This document shows positions 42,600-53,661 of a DNA stretch of 64,000 nt, piece after piece. Where the stretch lies: contig NZ_CP069396.1 of the NCBI RefSeq assembly GCF_016887565.1, forward strand, positions 10,150,001-10,214,000. The letters are read 5' to 3'. A model generated the notes under the pieces. The model did no database searches and was not told the DNA's origin. It saw nothing but the letters and a program-made list of their open reading frames with translations. Origin of the DNA: Archangium violaceum. GTDB lineage: Bacteria > Myxococcota > Myxococcia > Myxococcales > Myxococcaceae. The translations under genes were made by a program, and so were the position numbers. How positions within the stretch are numbered: the stretch's first letter is position 1; each line of letters opens with the position of its first letter.

Positions 42600-44726
42600 C
42601 TACGACCCGAACACCTCGTTGACCAGCGCGGTGCCGCCCGGCCGCCCGCGCAGCGCATCCGGGTTCTTCGTCTGCAGGTAGATGCTGATGGCCGGATCCC
42701 TCAGGATGATGGAGGCCCACTTCGCGTTGTCGAAGTTGCCGTTCATGTCCTTCCAGCTCAGGTTGGGGAAGGTGCTGGAGTTGTCCCCCATCAGCTCGAG
42801 CATCCGCTGACCCACCTGCTGCGGCGACTGGCCCGGGTACAGCTTCTCGAACGCCTTCTGCAGGGGGGACGGGTCCTTCGCCATGGCGTCGTAGACCTGG
42901 TTGCCGCCAATGCCCACCTGCCAGTTGCCCGAGCGCGGGGTGTAGGGCGCGAAGCCGTCCGGGGTGGCCGTCTCGTAGTTGGTCCGGTCCCCCTGGCGGT
43001 TGTCACCCAGGTTGCTCGCGCTGATGGGCGTCTGGGGCGAGCCGTCCGCCTGCTTGTAGCCGAGGTTGCCCACGTGCGTGAGCGCCTCGGTGACGGAGAA
43101 CTCGAGCACCTTCTTGATGTCCTCGCGGCTGACACCGGCCGCCTCCAGCTTGGGCACCACGTCGTTCTTCACGTAGTTGAGCCAGTAGCGGTCCATGTTG
43201 GGATCGCCCGGCCTGGGCGCGTTCCGGACCGCGGCCTGGAGGGCGGCCTCGTAGCTGCCCGCGGGTGCCGGCGAGCCCGTGGAGGGCGTCACGCCTCCGG
43301 GGCCACTGTTGCCGGAGACCTTGTCCAGGGCCTCGGTGAGCGCGTTCCGCGTCCGGGGCCCGTAGTGCTCGCCCCCATCCCCCACGATGCCGTAGTCGGC
43401 CTGCAGCCGCGCCACCGCCGCGCGCGTCTTGTCGCCGTAGTGGCCACCGCCTCCGGACAGCACCGAGGCGTCCATGTAGCCAGCCTTCACCAGCGCCTGC
43501 TGCAGCTTCACCACGTCGGCGCTGTAGGTGGTGCCCCCGTCGTAGGCCAGCTGCGCGGAGGGCGCGCTCACCCCACTCGCCGTGCTGTTCGTGCCCGTGT
43601 TGCTCGTGCCCGTACCGCTGGTGGTGCCGCTGCCCGGCACCGCGCCTCCGCTCGGGGGCGCGCGCAGGATGAGCACCTGGTTGTTGCCCCTCATGAACCA
43701 GGGGTTCTTCTCCACGGAGATGTTCTGGGTGGCCAGGACCTCGCCCGAGGCGCTGACCACGTTGTTGCTACCAATGGACTGCAGGTGGCCGTTGACGTTG
43801 CTCTCGACCAGCTCGGTGTGCTGGCCGCCGTTGATGATGATGACGTCGCCAGGACGCGCGTCCTTCGGGTCCACCGCCGTCCAGCCGGCCGCCTGCAGGT
43901 CCTTGCTCAGCTGGACGACGTTGGCGTCCGCGGGCTTGCCGTTGAACAGGCCCGCCTGCTTCAGGGCCGCGCACACCGCGTTGGCGCAGTTGTTGTCCGG
44001 GTCGTTGCGATGGAAGCCATTGAGCGGCGTGTCCATGGTGCGCTGGCCCAGGTACTGCTTCATGTAGTCCACCGCCGCCTGGCCCCTGGCCGCGGACGTG
44101 TCCGCCAATTCCGGGTGCTGGATGCGGAACTCGTCGCTGGCCATGATTCGCGAGCGGCAGTTGCGCGCGAAGTCGCCATCCACTTGCAGGCCCGAGCCCT
44201 TCAACCACGACTGCTGCTCGGACACGCTCAGCTCGCGGCCGAGCAGTTCCTTGAAGCTCTCGTTGATGGTGTTCAACGCCGCCTTCTCGGGGCTCCCGTC
44301 GATCATGCCGTCGACGAACTCCTGGATGGCCTCCTGCGAGGTGGCACCGGACGCATTCGCCTGGGCGAGAATCTCCTCCGGGTTGCCGCACGCGCGGCCG
44401 AGCTTCGCCTGGAACTGGGATTCGATGTACTGCTTCGCCTGCGCGTCCGGCGTGCTGGCCGTCTCCAGGTTGGCGCGCATCACGCCGCCGTAGCCCACGC
44501 GGAAGGAGGGCTGATCGGACGACGCCAGCGTCGGGTTGGAGCCGCCACCTCCCGTGGCGAGCGTGTTGCGCCGCGCGGGCTCCTGGAAGGCGTCGGCATT
44601 GCGCGACGCCTCGGTCGCCTTCCGCGCCGCCTCCGCTGCCTTCCGTGCCGCCTCTTCAGCGCCGCTGGTATCGCTCTTGCCGCTGACGTTGTTGCTCGAC
44701 CCGCTTCCGACGCTGGAGACCCCCAT
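42600..44726 (-). CDS. Multi-domain protein: DUF4214-like, Cys-His amidase-like and peptidoglycan-binding domains
   Basis: 708 residues, ATG after AAGGAG. The N-terminus is Ser/Gly/Ala-rich and helical with no signal peptide. At about 140-200 a DUF4214-like segment (LNTINESFKELLGRELSVSEQQSWLKG, IMASDEFRIQHP). At about 245-350 a CHAP/NlpC-like domain (NNCANAVCAALKQAGLF with Cys, PGDVIIINGGQHTELVES with His). Then a Gly/Ser/Thr linker and a peptidoglycan-binding-like repeat (TTYSADVVKLQQALVKAGYMD, KTRAAVARLQADYGI). The last 200 residues (MDRYWLNYVKNDVVPKLEAAGVSREDIKKVLEF onward) match nothing I know. Probably a cell-wall hydrolase delivered by a non-Sec route, or a lytic effector. Confidence 0.75.
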   Translation of the reverse strand: MGVSSVGSGSSNNVSGKSDTSGAEEAARKAAEAARKATEASRNADAFQEPARRNTLATGGGGSNPTLASSDQPSFRVGYGGVMRANLETASTPDAQAKQYIESQFQAKLGRACGNPEEILAQANASGATSQEAIQEFVDGMIDGSPEKAALNTINESFKELLGRELSVSEQQSWLKGSGLQVDGDFARNCRSRIMASDEFRIQHPELADTSAARGQAAVDYMKQYLGQRTMDTPLNGFHRNDPDNNCANAVCAALKQAGLFNGKPADANVVQLSKDLQAAGWTAVDPKDARPGDVIIINGGQHTELVESNVNGHLQSIGSNNVVSASGEVLATQNISVEKNPWFMRGNNQVLILRAPPSGGAVPGSGTTSGTGTSNTGTNSTASGVSAPSAQLAYDGGTTYSADVVKLQQALVKAGYMDASVLSGGGGHYGDKTRAAVARLQADYGIVGDGGEHYGPRTRNALTEALDKVSGNSGPGGVTPSTGSPAPAGSYEAALQAAVRNAPRPGDPNMDRYWLNYVKNDVVPKLEAAGVSREDIKKVLEFSVTEALTHVGNLGYKQADGSPQTPISASNLGDNRQGDRTNYETATPDGFAPYTPRSGNWQVGIGGNQVYDAMAKDPSPLQKAFEKLYPGQSPQQVGQRMLELMGDNSSTFPNLSWKDMNGNFDNAKWASIILRDPAISIYLQTKNPDALRGRPGGTALVNEVFGS

Positions 44727-44959
44727 GATGACGCTCCTTGCAGCTCACCCGTGGCCAGGAGGCGAGCGCTCTCGCCCGGGCCGCGCGATGTTGAGTTCAA
44801 GGAAATCATCGTCCATTTGATACAAAATGTTTCCTCCTCCCCGACGATTGGTGCGCCAAGGTCCAGAGGAAGAAGAGGGCTGAGGGGGATTGACATCGGC
44901 CCGCCTCGCGGCCCCGTCCCATTCGGGCACGTTGGTTTCCCGCTGTCCCAGCCGGACCC

Positions 44960-46915
44960 GTGAGCTGTTCAGTATCCGTAGAGCATCTACGACTCCAGTG
45001 CGGTTGCCCTGCCGGTCTGGTACGCAGCGTGGACAGTCTGGGAGAGCCATTGCCACTGGCGGTTCGAGGGAGCAGGAGTTGGGATCAGTCCCCGTTGCTG
45101 ACCCATGGCTTCGCCGTCCTGGTCACGACCGTGGCCCTGCTGATTCAGCTCCTTCTCTATCCCTACGTCAGGACCACGCCGTTCATCATCTTCTTCGGCG
45201 CGGTGATGCTCTCGGGGTGGAAGGGAGGATGGGGGCCCGGCCTGACGAGCACCGGCCTCTCCGCCCTGCTGGGCAGCTACTTCTTCCTGCCTCCGGGGCA
45301 CTCGCTGGCCCTGCGCCACCGAGAGGTGCTGTCGGTCATCCTCTTCATCACCGTCGCCACCCTCATCACCCGGCTGAACGTGCGCGCGCGAGCCGCTCGG
45401 GCTGAGGCCGAGGCGCAGCGCGCACGGCTCCACACCCTCTTCATGAGGGCCCCCGCCATCATCGCCATCCACCGGGGACCCGAGCACGTCTTCGAGCTCA
45501 GCAACCCCCTCCATGCGGAGCTGCTCGGCCATCGGGAGATATTGGGCAAGCCGGTGAGACAGGTGCAGCCCGAGCTGGAGGGCCTGGGATTGTTCGAGCA
45601 GCTGGACCGCGTGTACCGGACGGGTCAGCCCTATTCCGGCCAGGAAGTCTCCGCCCCGGTGGGAGACCCCAGGCATCCGCGCACGGGCTACTTCAATTTC
45701 GTCTACCAGCCCATGCCCGGGCCGGACGGAAAGCCGGACGGGGTGATGGTCTTCAGCTCCGAGGTGACCGAGCAGGTGCTGGCGCGGCGAGGGCTCGAGG
45801 CCGCCGAGCGGCGCCTGACCACCATCACCCAGAACGCCAGACTGGGACTCCTGCTGATGGACGCCCGCCAGCACTGCGTCTTCATGAACCCCGCGGCCGA
45901 GAAGATCACCGGCTTCACCCTGGAGGAGGTGCAGGGCAAGCCCCTGCATGAGCTCATCCACCACACCCGGCCCGATGGAACGCCCTACCCCATATCGGAG
46001 TGCCCCATCGACCGGGCCCTGCTGACCCGGGCCCAGGATCAGGGAGAAGACGTGTTCGTCCGCAAGGACGGAAGCTTCTACCCGGTCGCCTTCACGGCGA
46101 GTCCCATCCTCGAGCGGGGCAAGGCGGTGGGCACCGTCATCGAGCTGAGGGACACCACGGAGGACAAGCGACAGCAGGCCGAGCGCGAACGGCTCCTGGC
46201 GGAGCTTCAGGAGGCCGTGCGCCTGAGGGACGAGTTCCTCTCCGTCGCCAGCCACGAGCTGAACACGCCGCTCACCCCGCTGAGCCTCAGGCTCCAGTCG
46301 CTCGCGCGGGCCATCGAGGCCGACCCGGACTCCCCCATGGCCGAACGTCTCCGCAAGGAGGTGGAGGTGATGCGCCGGCAGGTGAAGCGCCTGTCGGACC
46401 TGGTGAACGAGCTCCTGGACGTGTCGCGGATCAGCACCGGACGTATGAAGTTGCAGCTCGAGGAGGTGGACCTCTCGGAGGTGGCACGCGAGGTCGCGGC
46501 CCGCTTCAACCCCGAAGCGGAGCGCGCCGGGAGCGGGCTCGAGCTCCACGTGGAGGGGCCCGTCGTCGGCCGGTGGGATCGGCTCCGGCTGGAGCAGGTC
46601 CTGACGAACCTGCTGTCCAACGCCATCAAGTACGGGGCCGGCAAGCCCATCCACGTCCTCGTCGAGCACGGGGACGACCGTGCCCGGCTCCAGGTCCGGG
46701 ATGAAGGCATTGGCATCCAACCCGAGGCGCTGGGGCGCATCTTCAATCGCTTCGAGCGCGCCGTGTCGGAGAGGCACTACGGAGGGCTCGGCCTGGGCCT
46801 GTATGTGACACGGCAGATCATCGATGCGATGGGCGGGACGGTGCGGGCCGAGAGCACGCCGGGCCAGGGAGCCACCTTCACCGTGGATCTGCCACGCCAG
46901 CGCGCGTCCAGCTGA
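44960..46915 (+). CDS. Membrane PAS sensor histidine kinase (DUF4118-like sensor)
   Basis: 651 residues from GTG 44960 (GTG 45029 is possible; neither has a strong ribosome site). Membrane helices at about 52-70, 75-92 and 100-140 form a DUF4118-like KdpD sensor (LLIQLLLYPYVRTTPFIIFFGAVMLSGWKGGWGPGLTSTGLSALLGSYFF, VLSVILFITVATLITRL). Two PAS domains follow (about 155-290 and 295-410), then HisKA with VASHELNTPLTPLSL (about 435) and HATPase (NLLSNAIKYGAG, VRDEGIGIQ, GGLGLGLYVTRQII). It signals to an unlinked response regulator. It converges on the Ser/Thr kinase gene, 9 bp away. Confidence 0.92.
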   Translation: MSCSVSVEHLRLQCGCPAGLVRSVDSLGEPLPLAVRGSRSWDQSPLLTHGFAVLVTTVALLIQLLLYPYVRTTPFIIFFGAVMLSGWKGGWGPGLTSTGLSALLGSYFFLPPGHSLALRHREVLSVILFITVATLITRLNVRARAARAEAEAQRARLHTLFMRAPAIIAIHRGPEHVFELSNPLHAELLGHREILGKPVRQVQPELEGLGLFEQLDRVYRTGQPYSGQEVSAPVGDPRHPRTGYFNFVYQPMPGPDGKPDGVMVFSSEVTEQVLARRGLEAAERRLTTITQNARLGLLLMDARQHCVFMNPAAEKITGFTLEEVQGKPLHELIHHTRPDGTPYPISECPIDRALLTRAQDQGEDVFVRKDGSFYPVAFTASPILERGKAVGTVIELRDTTEDKRQQAERERLLAELQEAVRLRDEFLSVASHELNTPLTPLSLRLQSLARAIEADPDSPMAERLRKEVEVMRRQVKRLSDLVNELLDVSRISTGRMKLQLEEVDLSEVAREVAARFNPEAERAGSGLELHVEGPVVGRWDRLRLEQVLTNLLSNAIKYGAGKPIHVLVEHGDDRARLQVRDEGIGIQPEALGRIFNRFERAVSERHYGGLGLGLYVTRQIIDAMGGTVRAESTPGQGATFTVDLPRQRASS

Positions 46916-46924
46916 CCGGCGGCC

Positions 46925-47866
46925 TCACGAGTCCTCCAGCACGGTCTCCTCGGCGCGGCCTCCCTCCCGCGCGGCGCCCAGGGTCTCGCGCACCCAGCGG
47001 GCCAGTTCCGGCGGCCCGGCCTCGGGGCGCGCGCGCCGCGGCGGGGAGAGCATCCGGCGCACTTCCTCGGCGGACCCCGGCCTGTCCTCCGGCCTCCGCG
47101 CCAGGCAGGCCCGGAGCACGGGACGGAGCTCCTCGTCCACGTCCTCGAGCGGCCCCACGTCCGCCTCGCGGATGCGCTCCATCGTCTCCAGCGGCGTCTC
47201 CCCATCGAAGGGGCGCCGCCCGGTGAGCAGCTCGTGGAGCGTGGTGCCCAGGGAGAAGAGATCGCTCGCGGGGCCCACCGCGCCACCGCGCACCTGCTCG
47301 GGGGACATGTACGCGTACGTCCCCTTGCGCACCCCGGAGCGCGTCTGGTCTCGCAGCAGCGTGGCCTTGGCGATGCCGAAGTCCGCCAGCTTCACCTCGC
47401 CCAGCCGGGACACCAGCACGTTGGAGGGCGTGACATCCCGGTGCACCAGCCCCAGGGGCCGCCCCGCCTCGTCCTCCAGGCCGTGCACCGCGGCGAGCGC
47501 CAGGGCCAGCTCGTCCGCCACGAAGAGGGCCAGCGGCACCCCGGGCGGCCCGCGCGCCAGGAGGCTCGCCAGGTCCGCGCCCTCCACGTAGTCCAGCCGC
47601 ACGTAGTAGGCGCCGTCCGCGTATCCCAGGTCGTGCACCCCCACGAGGTTGCGGTGGCTCAGCCTCGCGCCCAGCCGGCCCTCCTCGAGGAACATGCGCT
47701 CGTAGGTGGGATTGCCCTGGTGCTCGGGGCGGAGCACCTTGAGCACCACGCGCTTCTCGAAACCGCTGGCGCCGAAGGCCAGCGCGAGGAACACCTCGGC
47801 CATGCCCCCCGCGCCGAGCCGGCGCACGAGGCGGTAGGGGCCCAGCTGTCGCGGCAACTCCCTCAC
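46925..47866 (-). CDS. Ser/Thr protein kinase, soluble
   Basis: 313 residues from GTG 47866. Eukaryotic-type kinase: GPYRLVRRLGAGGMAEVFLA (glycine loop), VVLKVLRPEH (invariant Lys), DLGYADGAYYVRLDYV, LVHRDVTPSNVLV (catalytic HRD), ADFGIAKATLL (DFG), TYAYMSPEQVRGG (activation loop), and a C-terminus ending in acidic and Arg-rich helices. There is no transmembrane segment, unlike many myxobacterial kinases. It is divergent from the FHA-sigma54 activator with only 23 bp between starts, so they are likely co-controlled, and FHA binds phosphothreonine: this kinase probably phosphorylates that activator or a shared partner. Confidence 0.93.
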   Translation of the reverse strand: MRELPRQLGPYRLVRRLGAGGMAEVFLALAFGASGFEKRVVLKVLRPEHQGNPTYERMFLEEGRLGARLSHRNLVGVHDLGYADGAYYVRLDYVEGADLASLLARGPPGVPLALFVADELALALAAVHGLEDEAGRPLGLVHRDVTPSNVLVSRLGEVKLADFGIAKATLLRDQTRSGVRKGTYAYMSPEQVRGGAVGPASDLFSLGTTLHELLTGRRPFDGETPLETMERIREADVGPLEDVDEELRPVLRACLARRPEDRPGSAEEVRRMLSPPRRARPEAGPPELARWVRETLGAAREGGRAEETVLEDS

Positions 47867-47871
47867 CCGGC

Positions 47872-47880
47872 CTAGACTAG
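47872..47880. promoter_or_regulatory. CTAGACTAG palindrome between divergent regulators
   Basis: CTAG-A-CTAG occupies the centre of the 23-base gap between the divergent kinase and FHA activator starts. CTAG is rare in most bacterial genomes, so two in nine bases is notable and fits a protein-binding site. No promoter elements can fit in the gap itself, so both promoters must overlap coding sequence. Confidence 0.45.
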
Positions 47881-47889
47881 CGCAACCCC

Positions 47890-49230
<1,341 letters not shown>

Positions 49231-49298
49231 CGGGAAGTACCCCCTCCGCGCCGGGCCATCCGCAGTACAGTGCGCGGCGAACGGACAGGAGGGAATCG

Positions 49299-50606
<1,308 letters not shown>

Positions 50607-50626
50607 GCGAAGCGAAGGCAACCGAC

Positions 50627-51058
50627 ATGTCCGAAGCCGAGAGCACAGACCGCTACCGCTACTTCCTGCCCATCACCACCCGGTGGATGGACAATGACGT
50701 CTACGGCCACATCAACAACGTCACCTATTACAGCTACTTCGACACCGTCGCGAACCACTACCTCATCCACGAGGGCGGCCTGGACATCGTCGCCAGCCCC
50801 ATCATCGGACTGGTCGTGGAGTCGCGGTGCACCTACCGCGCCCCGCTCGCGTATCCCGACCGCCTCCGGGCGGGCCTGCGCGTGGACAAGCTCGGCAACC
50901 GCTCGGTGACCTACGGCATCGGAATCTTCAAGGAGGGCGAGGAGCAGGCCGCGGCCCACGGGTACTTCGTGCATGTCTTCGTGGACCGCCAGTCGCGAAA
51001 GGCGGTGGCGATGCCCGAGCGCCTGCGTGAGGCGCTCGCGCGAATCTCCGTGACCTGA
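50627..51058 (+). CDS. Hot-dog acyl-CoA thioesterase
   Basis: 143 residues. Hot-dog fold: [34 protein letters not shown] carries the catalytic Asp/His/Asn pattern of 4-hydroxybenzoyl-CoA-type thioesterases (D-x-D-x-x-G-H-x-N-N), then [22 protein letters not shown] and [34 protein letters not shown]. It hydrolyses acyl-CoA. Its preferred acyl chain is unknown. The position after the transhydrogenase gene suggests a shared small metabolic operon. Confidence 0.92.
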   Translation: MSEAESTDRYRYFLPITTRWMDNDVYGHINNVTYYSYFDTVANHYLIHEGGLDIVASPIIGLVVESRCTYRAPLAYPDRLRAGLRVDKLGNRSVTYGIGIFKEGEEQAAAHGYFVHVFVDRQSRKAVAMPERLREALARISVT

Positions 51059-51064
51059 CCGGCC

Positions 51065-51811
51065 CTACCCCGCCCGCACGTCCACCACCACCGCGGTGAT
51101 GTTGTCGTGCCCCCCGGCCGCGTAGGCCTCCTCCACGAGGGTCTCCGCGACACCGGCGGCGCTCCCCTGCCCCAACCGCGCGGCGAGGCGCTTGGGCCCG
51201 AGCGGCTCGTACAAGCCATCCGAGCACAGCAGGTACACATCCCCCGCGCGCACCTCGAGCCGCTGCACGGTGGGCTCGGCGGCGTCCGTCCCGAGCGCAC
51301 GGGTGATGAGGTGCCCGTAGGGACTCTCCCTCCGCTCGGGCGTCTCGACTCCCGCCTGGCGCATCTCCTCCAGGATGGAGTGGTCCCGGGTCAGTGCCTC
51401 CAGCTGCCCGTCCCTCAACCTGTACAACCGGCTATCTCCCACGTGCGCCACGGCAGCGCTCCGGGCCCCGAAGGCGAGCGCCACCACCGTCGAGCCCATC
51501 TCGCGCAGCTTCCCCACGCGCCGCGAGAGCACCGCGCGCTGGGCGAGCCACGTGCAGTTGAAGAGCAGGTCCTCCTCGCGGCTGCGGCTCGGCCGGAGCC
51601 GGTGGGGCCAGGTGGCGTCGGGGTCGTGGGTCACGCGCTCGCAGAAGCCAGAGAAGGTGTCCACCACGCAGCGGCTGGCCACCTCACCGCCCTCGTATCC
51701 CCCCAGACCATCGGCCACCACGAACAGGCCCAGGTCCGCCCGCACCGCCCAGGCATCCTCGTTGTGGGAGCGGCGTCCCACGTGCGTCCATCCCGCGCTG
51801 TCGATTCGCAT
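51065..51811 (-). CDS. PP2C-family Ser/Thr protein phosphatase
   Basis: 248 residues from ATG 51811 with AGGAGG upstream; a longer frame is open but lacks a ribosome site. PP2C motifs in order: VGRRSHNEDAWAV (metal-binding Asp), LGLFVVADGLGGYEGGE, MGSTVVALAFGARSAAVAHVGDSRLYRLRDGQL, LTRDHS, ITRALG, GDVYLLCSDGLYE, and GHDNITAVVVDV. It is soluble and likely reverses the neighbouring Ser/Thr kinases in this signalling block. Confidence 0.95.
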   Translation of the reverse strand: MRIDSAGWTHVGRRSHNEDAWAVRADLGLFVVADGLGGYEGGEVASRCVVDTFSGFCERVTHDPDATWPHRLRPSRSREEDLLFNCTWLAQRAVLSRRVGKLREMGSTVVALAFGARSAAVAHVGDSRLYRLRDGQLEALTRDHSILEEMRQAGVETPERRESPYGHLITRALGTDAAEPTVQRLEVRAGDVYLLCSDGLYEPLGPKRLAARLGQGSAAGVAETLVEEAYAAGGHDNITAVVVDVRAG

Positions 51812-51966
51812 CGGCTGTTCCTCCTGGCCCCCGACAGGAGCAAGGGGGAGGCCGACGCCAACCCCGCGAAAAGACAGGACATCCTGGGGTCCGCACACTC
51901 CAGGGGCCCGGCCGGGGCGTCCACGCGGTGGGGACTCCAGACCCCAATCCGTTAGCGTGGCCCTCC

Positions 51967-52602
51967 ATGGCCCAACCTCCCGCCTATCTCATCCGCACCG
52001 AGCGACTCGCCCTCCGCTGTCCCTCGCCGGAGCTGGCCGCCCTCCGTCAGGCCGCCGTCGAGGCCAGCCGCGAGGCGCTCCTCCCGTGGTTCACCTGGGC
52101 GAAGGACGAGCCCCGTCCCGTGGCCGAGCACGTCCAGGTGCTGCGCCGCCTGCGCGGCAGGTTCGACCTGGACGAGGACCGCATCTACTCGGTGCTCGAT
52201 GCCGACGAGCGGGAGTTTCTCGGCGAGCTGGCGCTCTTCAAGCGCGCGGGAGAAGGCGCTCGGGAGCTGGGGTACTGGGTGAGCTCGCGGCACGCGGGAA
52301 AGGGAGTGGCCACCGAGATGCTCTCGGTGCTGAGCCGGCTGGCCTTCGAGGTGGATGGATTGAAGCGCCTGGACATCCAGGTGGCGGTGGGCAACGAGCC
52401 CAGTGCCGCGGTGGCACGCAAGCTGGGCTTCACGCTGGAGGGGACGCTGCGGCAGCGGCCCCGGAACGATGGGGGTCCCCCGGAGGACACGTGGCTCTTC
52501 ACCCTGCTGGCCAGCGAGTACCCCACGAGCCCCGCCGCGCGCATGCCCGTGAAGGCCTACGACATCACGGGCGCGCTCCTCTTCGAGTCCGGCCGCCCGT
52601 AG
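51967..52602 (+). CDS. GNAT acetyltransferase (RimJ/RimL-like)
   Basis: 211 residues. RIRTERLALRCPSPELAALR is the RimJ/RimL-like start (here YLIRTERLALRCPS), followed by ELGYWVSSRHAGKGVATEMLSVLSRLAFE (acetyl-CoA motif A) and RLDIQVAVGNEPSAAVARKLGFTLEGTLRQ (motif B). These enzymes N-acetylate protein N-termini or small molecules. The C-terminal extension (ARMPVKAYDITGALLFESG) is unusual but short. It is divergent from the PP2C gene and convergent with the kinase gene at 52606, so not in an operon. Confidence 0.92.
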   Translation: MAQPPAYLIRTERLALRCPSPELAALRQAAVEASREALLPWFTWAKDEPRPVAEHVQVLRRLRGRFDLDEDRIYSVLDADEREFLGELALFKRAGEGARELGYWVSSRHAGKGVATEMLSVLSRLAFEVDGLKRLDIQVAVGNEPSAAVARKLGFTLEGTLRQRPRNDGGPPEDTWLFTLLASEYPTSPAARMPVKAYDITGALLFESGRP

Positions 52603-52605
52603 GCC

Positions 52606-53634
52606 CTACACGGACGGCGCCTTCGGGGGCAGCGCGAGCGGCCAGAGCCGGGCCAGGTCCGCCCGCAGCGCTGCGGCGCTCGGGTACCGGTCGTCCGGCT
52701 TCTTCTGCATCAGCTTCAACACCATGCGCTCGAAGGGCTCGGGCAGGCCCGGGCTGAGCGTGCGCGGCGGCGTGGGCGGCTGCTGCACGTGCAGAATCAT
52801 GAGCGGCACCGGCTGCGGGTGGCGGAAGGGCAGCTGCCCCGTGAGCACCTCGTAGGCCACCACCCCCAGCGAGTAGAGGTCCGTCGCGGGCGACACCGCG
52901 AACGCACCGGAGATCTGCTCGGGAGCCATGTACTCGGGAGTACCGAGCACCGCGCCCTGCGCCGTCACGCCCGCCACGTGCGCGCTCTTGGCGAGCCCGA
53001 AATCCATCAGCTTGAGCACGCCCGGCTTCGTGACGAAGAGGTTGCCCGGCTTCACGTCGCGGTGCAGCACGCCACGCCCATGGGCATGCTCCAGCGCGGC
53101 CGCCGCGTGCGTGAGCCACCGCAGCGCCTCCGCCAGCGTCGGACGGGGGCCCAGGAGGCGGTGCTTGAGATCCTGCCCCACCAGCAGCTCCGTGGTGAGG
53201 AAGTGCCGCTCCCCATCCGTCCCCACGTCATGGACACGCACGATGTTGGGATGCTCCAGCCCCCGCGCGTGCTCCACCTCCTGGCGGAAGCGGGCGATCT
53301 GCGAGGCATCCGCGCTCGGCAAGGCGAGCACCTTGAGGGCCAGGTGCTCACCGGTGGTGAGGTCCGTCACCTCGTGCACCATGGCGCTGCCGCCGGAGCC
53401 CAGCCAGCGCTCCACCCGGTAGCGCTCGGCCACCACCTGCCCCGGGATGAGCCCCCGCACCGAGACGGGGTGGGTGCCAGAATGAGGATGATCGCTGCTC
53501 CCCAGCAGCAGCGTGCGCGCCGGGCCGCTCCCGCGCGAACGGGGCACGGCGGCCTGGGCCTGGACCGGTGCCGGCACCGCGCTCTCCTCGGGGTTGAGAT
53601 ACGCCACCCCGCTGTCGTGCTCCTCGTCCGTCAC
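52606..53634 (-). CDS. Ser/Thr protein kinase with low-complexity N-terminus
   Basis: 342 residues. Before the kinase domain lies a 65-residue Ser/Pro/Ala-rich N-terminal extension (EEHDSGVAYLNPEESAVPAPVQAQAAVPRS). The kinase domain has RYRVERWLGSGGSAMVHEV (glycine loop), LALKVLALP (Lys), GVLHRDVKPGNLFV (HRD), LKLMDFGLAKSAHVAG (DFG), LGTPEYMAPEQISG. No membrane helix is visible, and the C-terminus is short after PEPFERMVLKLMQKKPDDRYPSAAALRADLARL. The MBL-fold protein gene starts just upstream on the same strand (its stop at 53662, 27 bp before this start), so cotranscription is likely. Confidence 0.94.
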   Translation of the reverse strand: MTDEEHDSGVAYLNPEESAVPAPVQAQAAVPRSRGSGPARTLLLGSSDHPHSGTHPVSVRGLIPGQVVAERYRVERWLGSGGSAMVHEVTDLTTGEHLALKVLALPSADASQIARFRQEVEHARGLEHPNIVRVHDVGTDGERHFLTTELLVGQDLKHRLLGPRPTLAEALRWLTHAAAALEHAHGRGVLHRDVKPGNLFVTKPGVLKLMDFGLAKSAHVAGVTAQGAVLGTPEYMAPEQISGAFAVSPATDLYSLGVVAYEVLTGQLPFRHPQPVPLMILHVQQPPTPPRTLSPGLPEPFERMVLKLMQKKPDDRYPSAAALRADLARLWPLALPPKAPSV

Positions 53635-53661
53635 GGCAGCACCCCTCCCTCTCCCATGGCG

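Noticed and set aside
42478-42720. An 80-residue frame on the - strand ending in a hydrophobic helix, between the pectate lyase and the amidase-like gene
   Set aside because: Its front overlaps the 3' end of the amidase-like gene in another frame and it lacks a ribosome site. The hydrophobic tail may be the relic of an older gene, but there is not enough to call.
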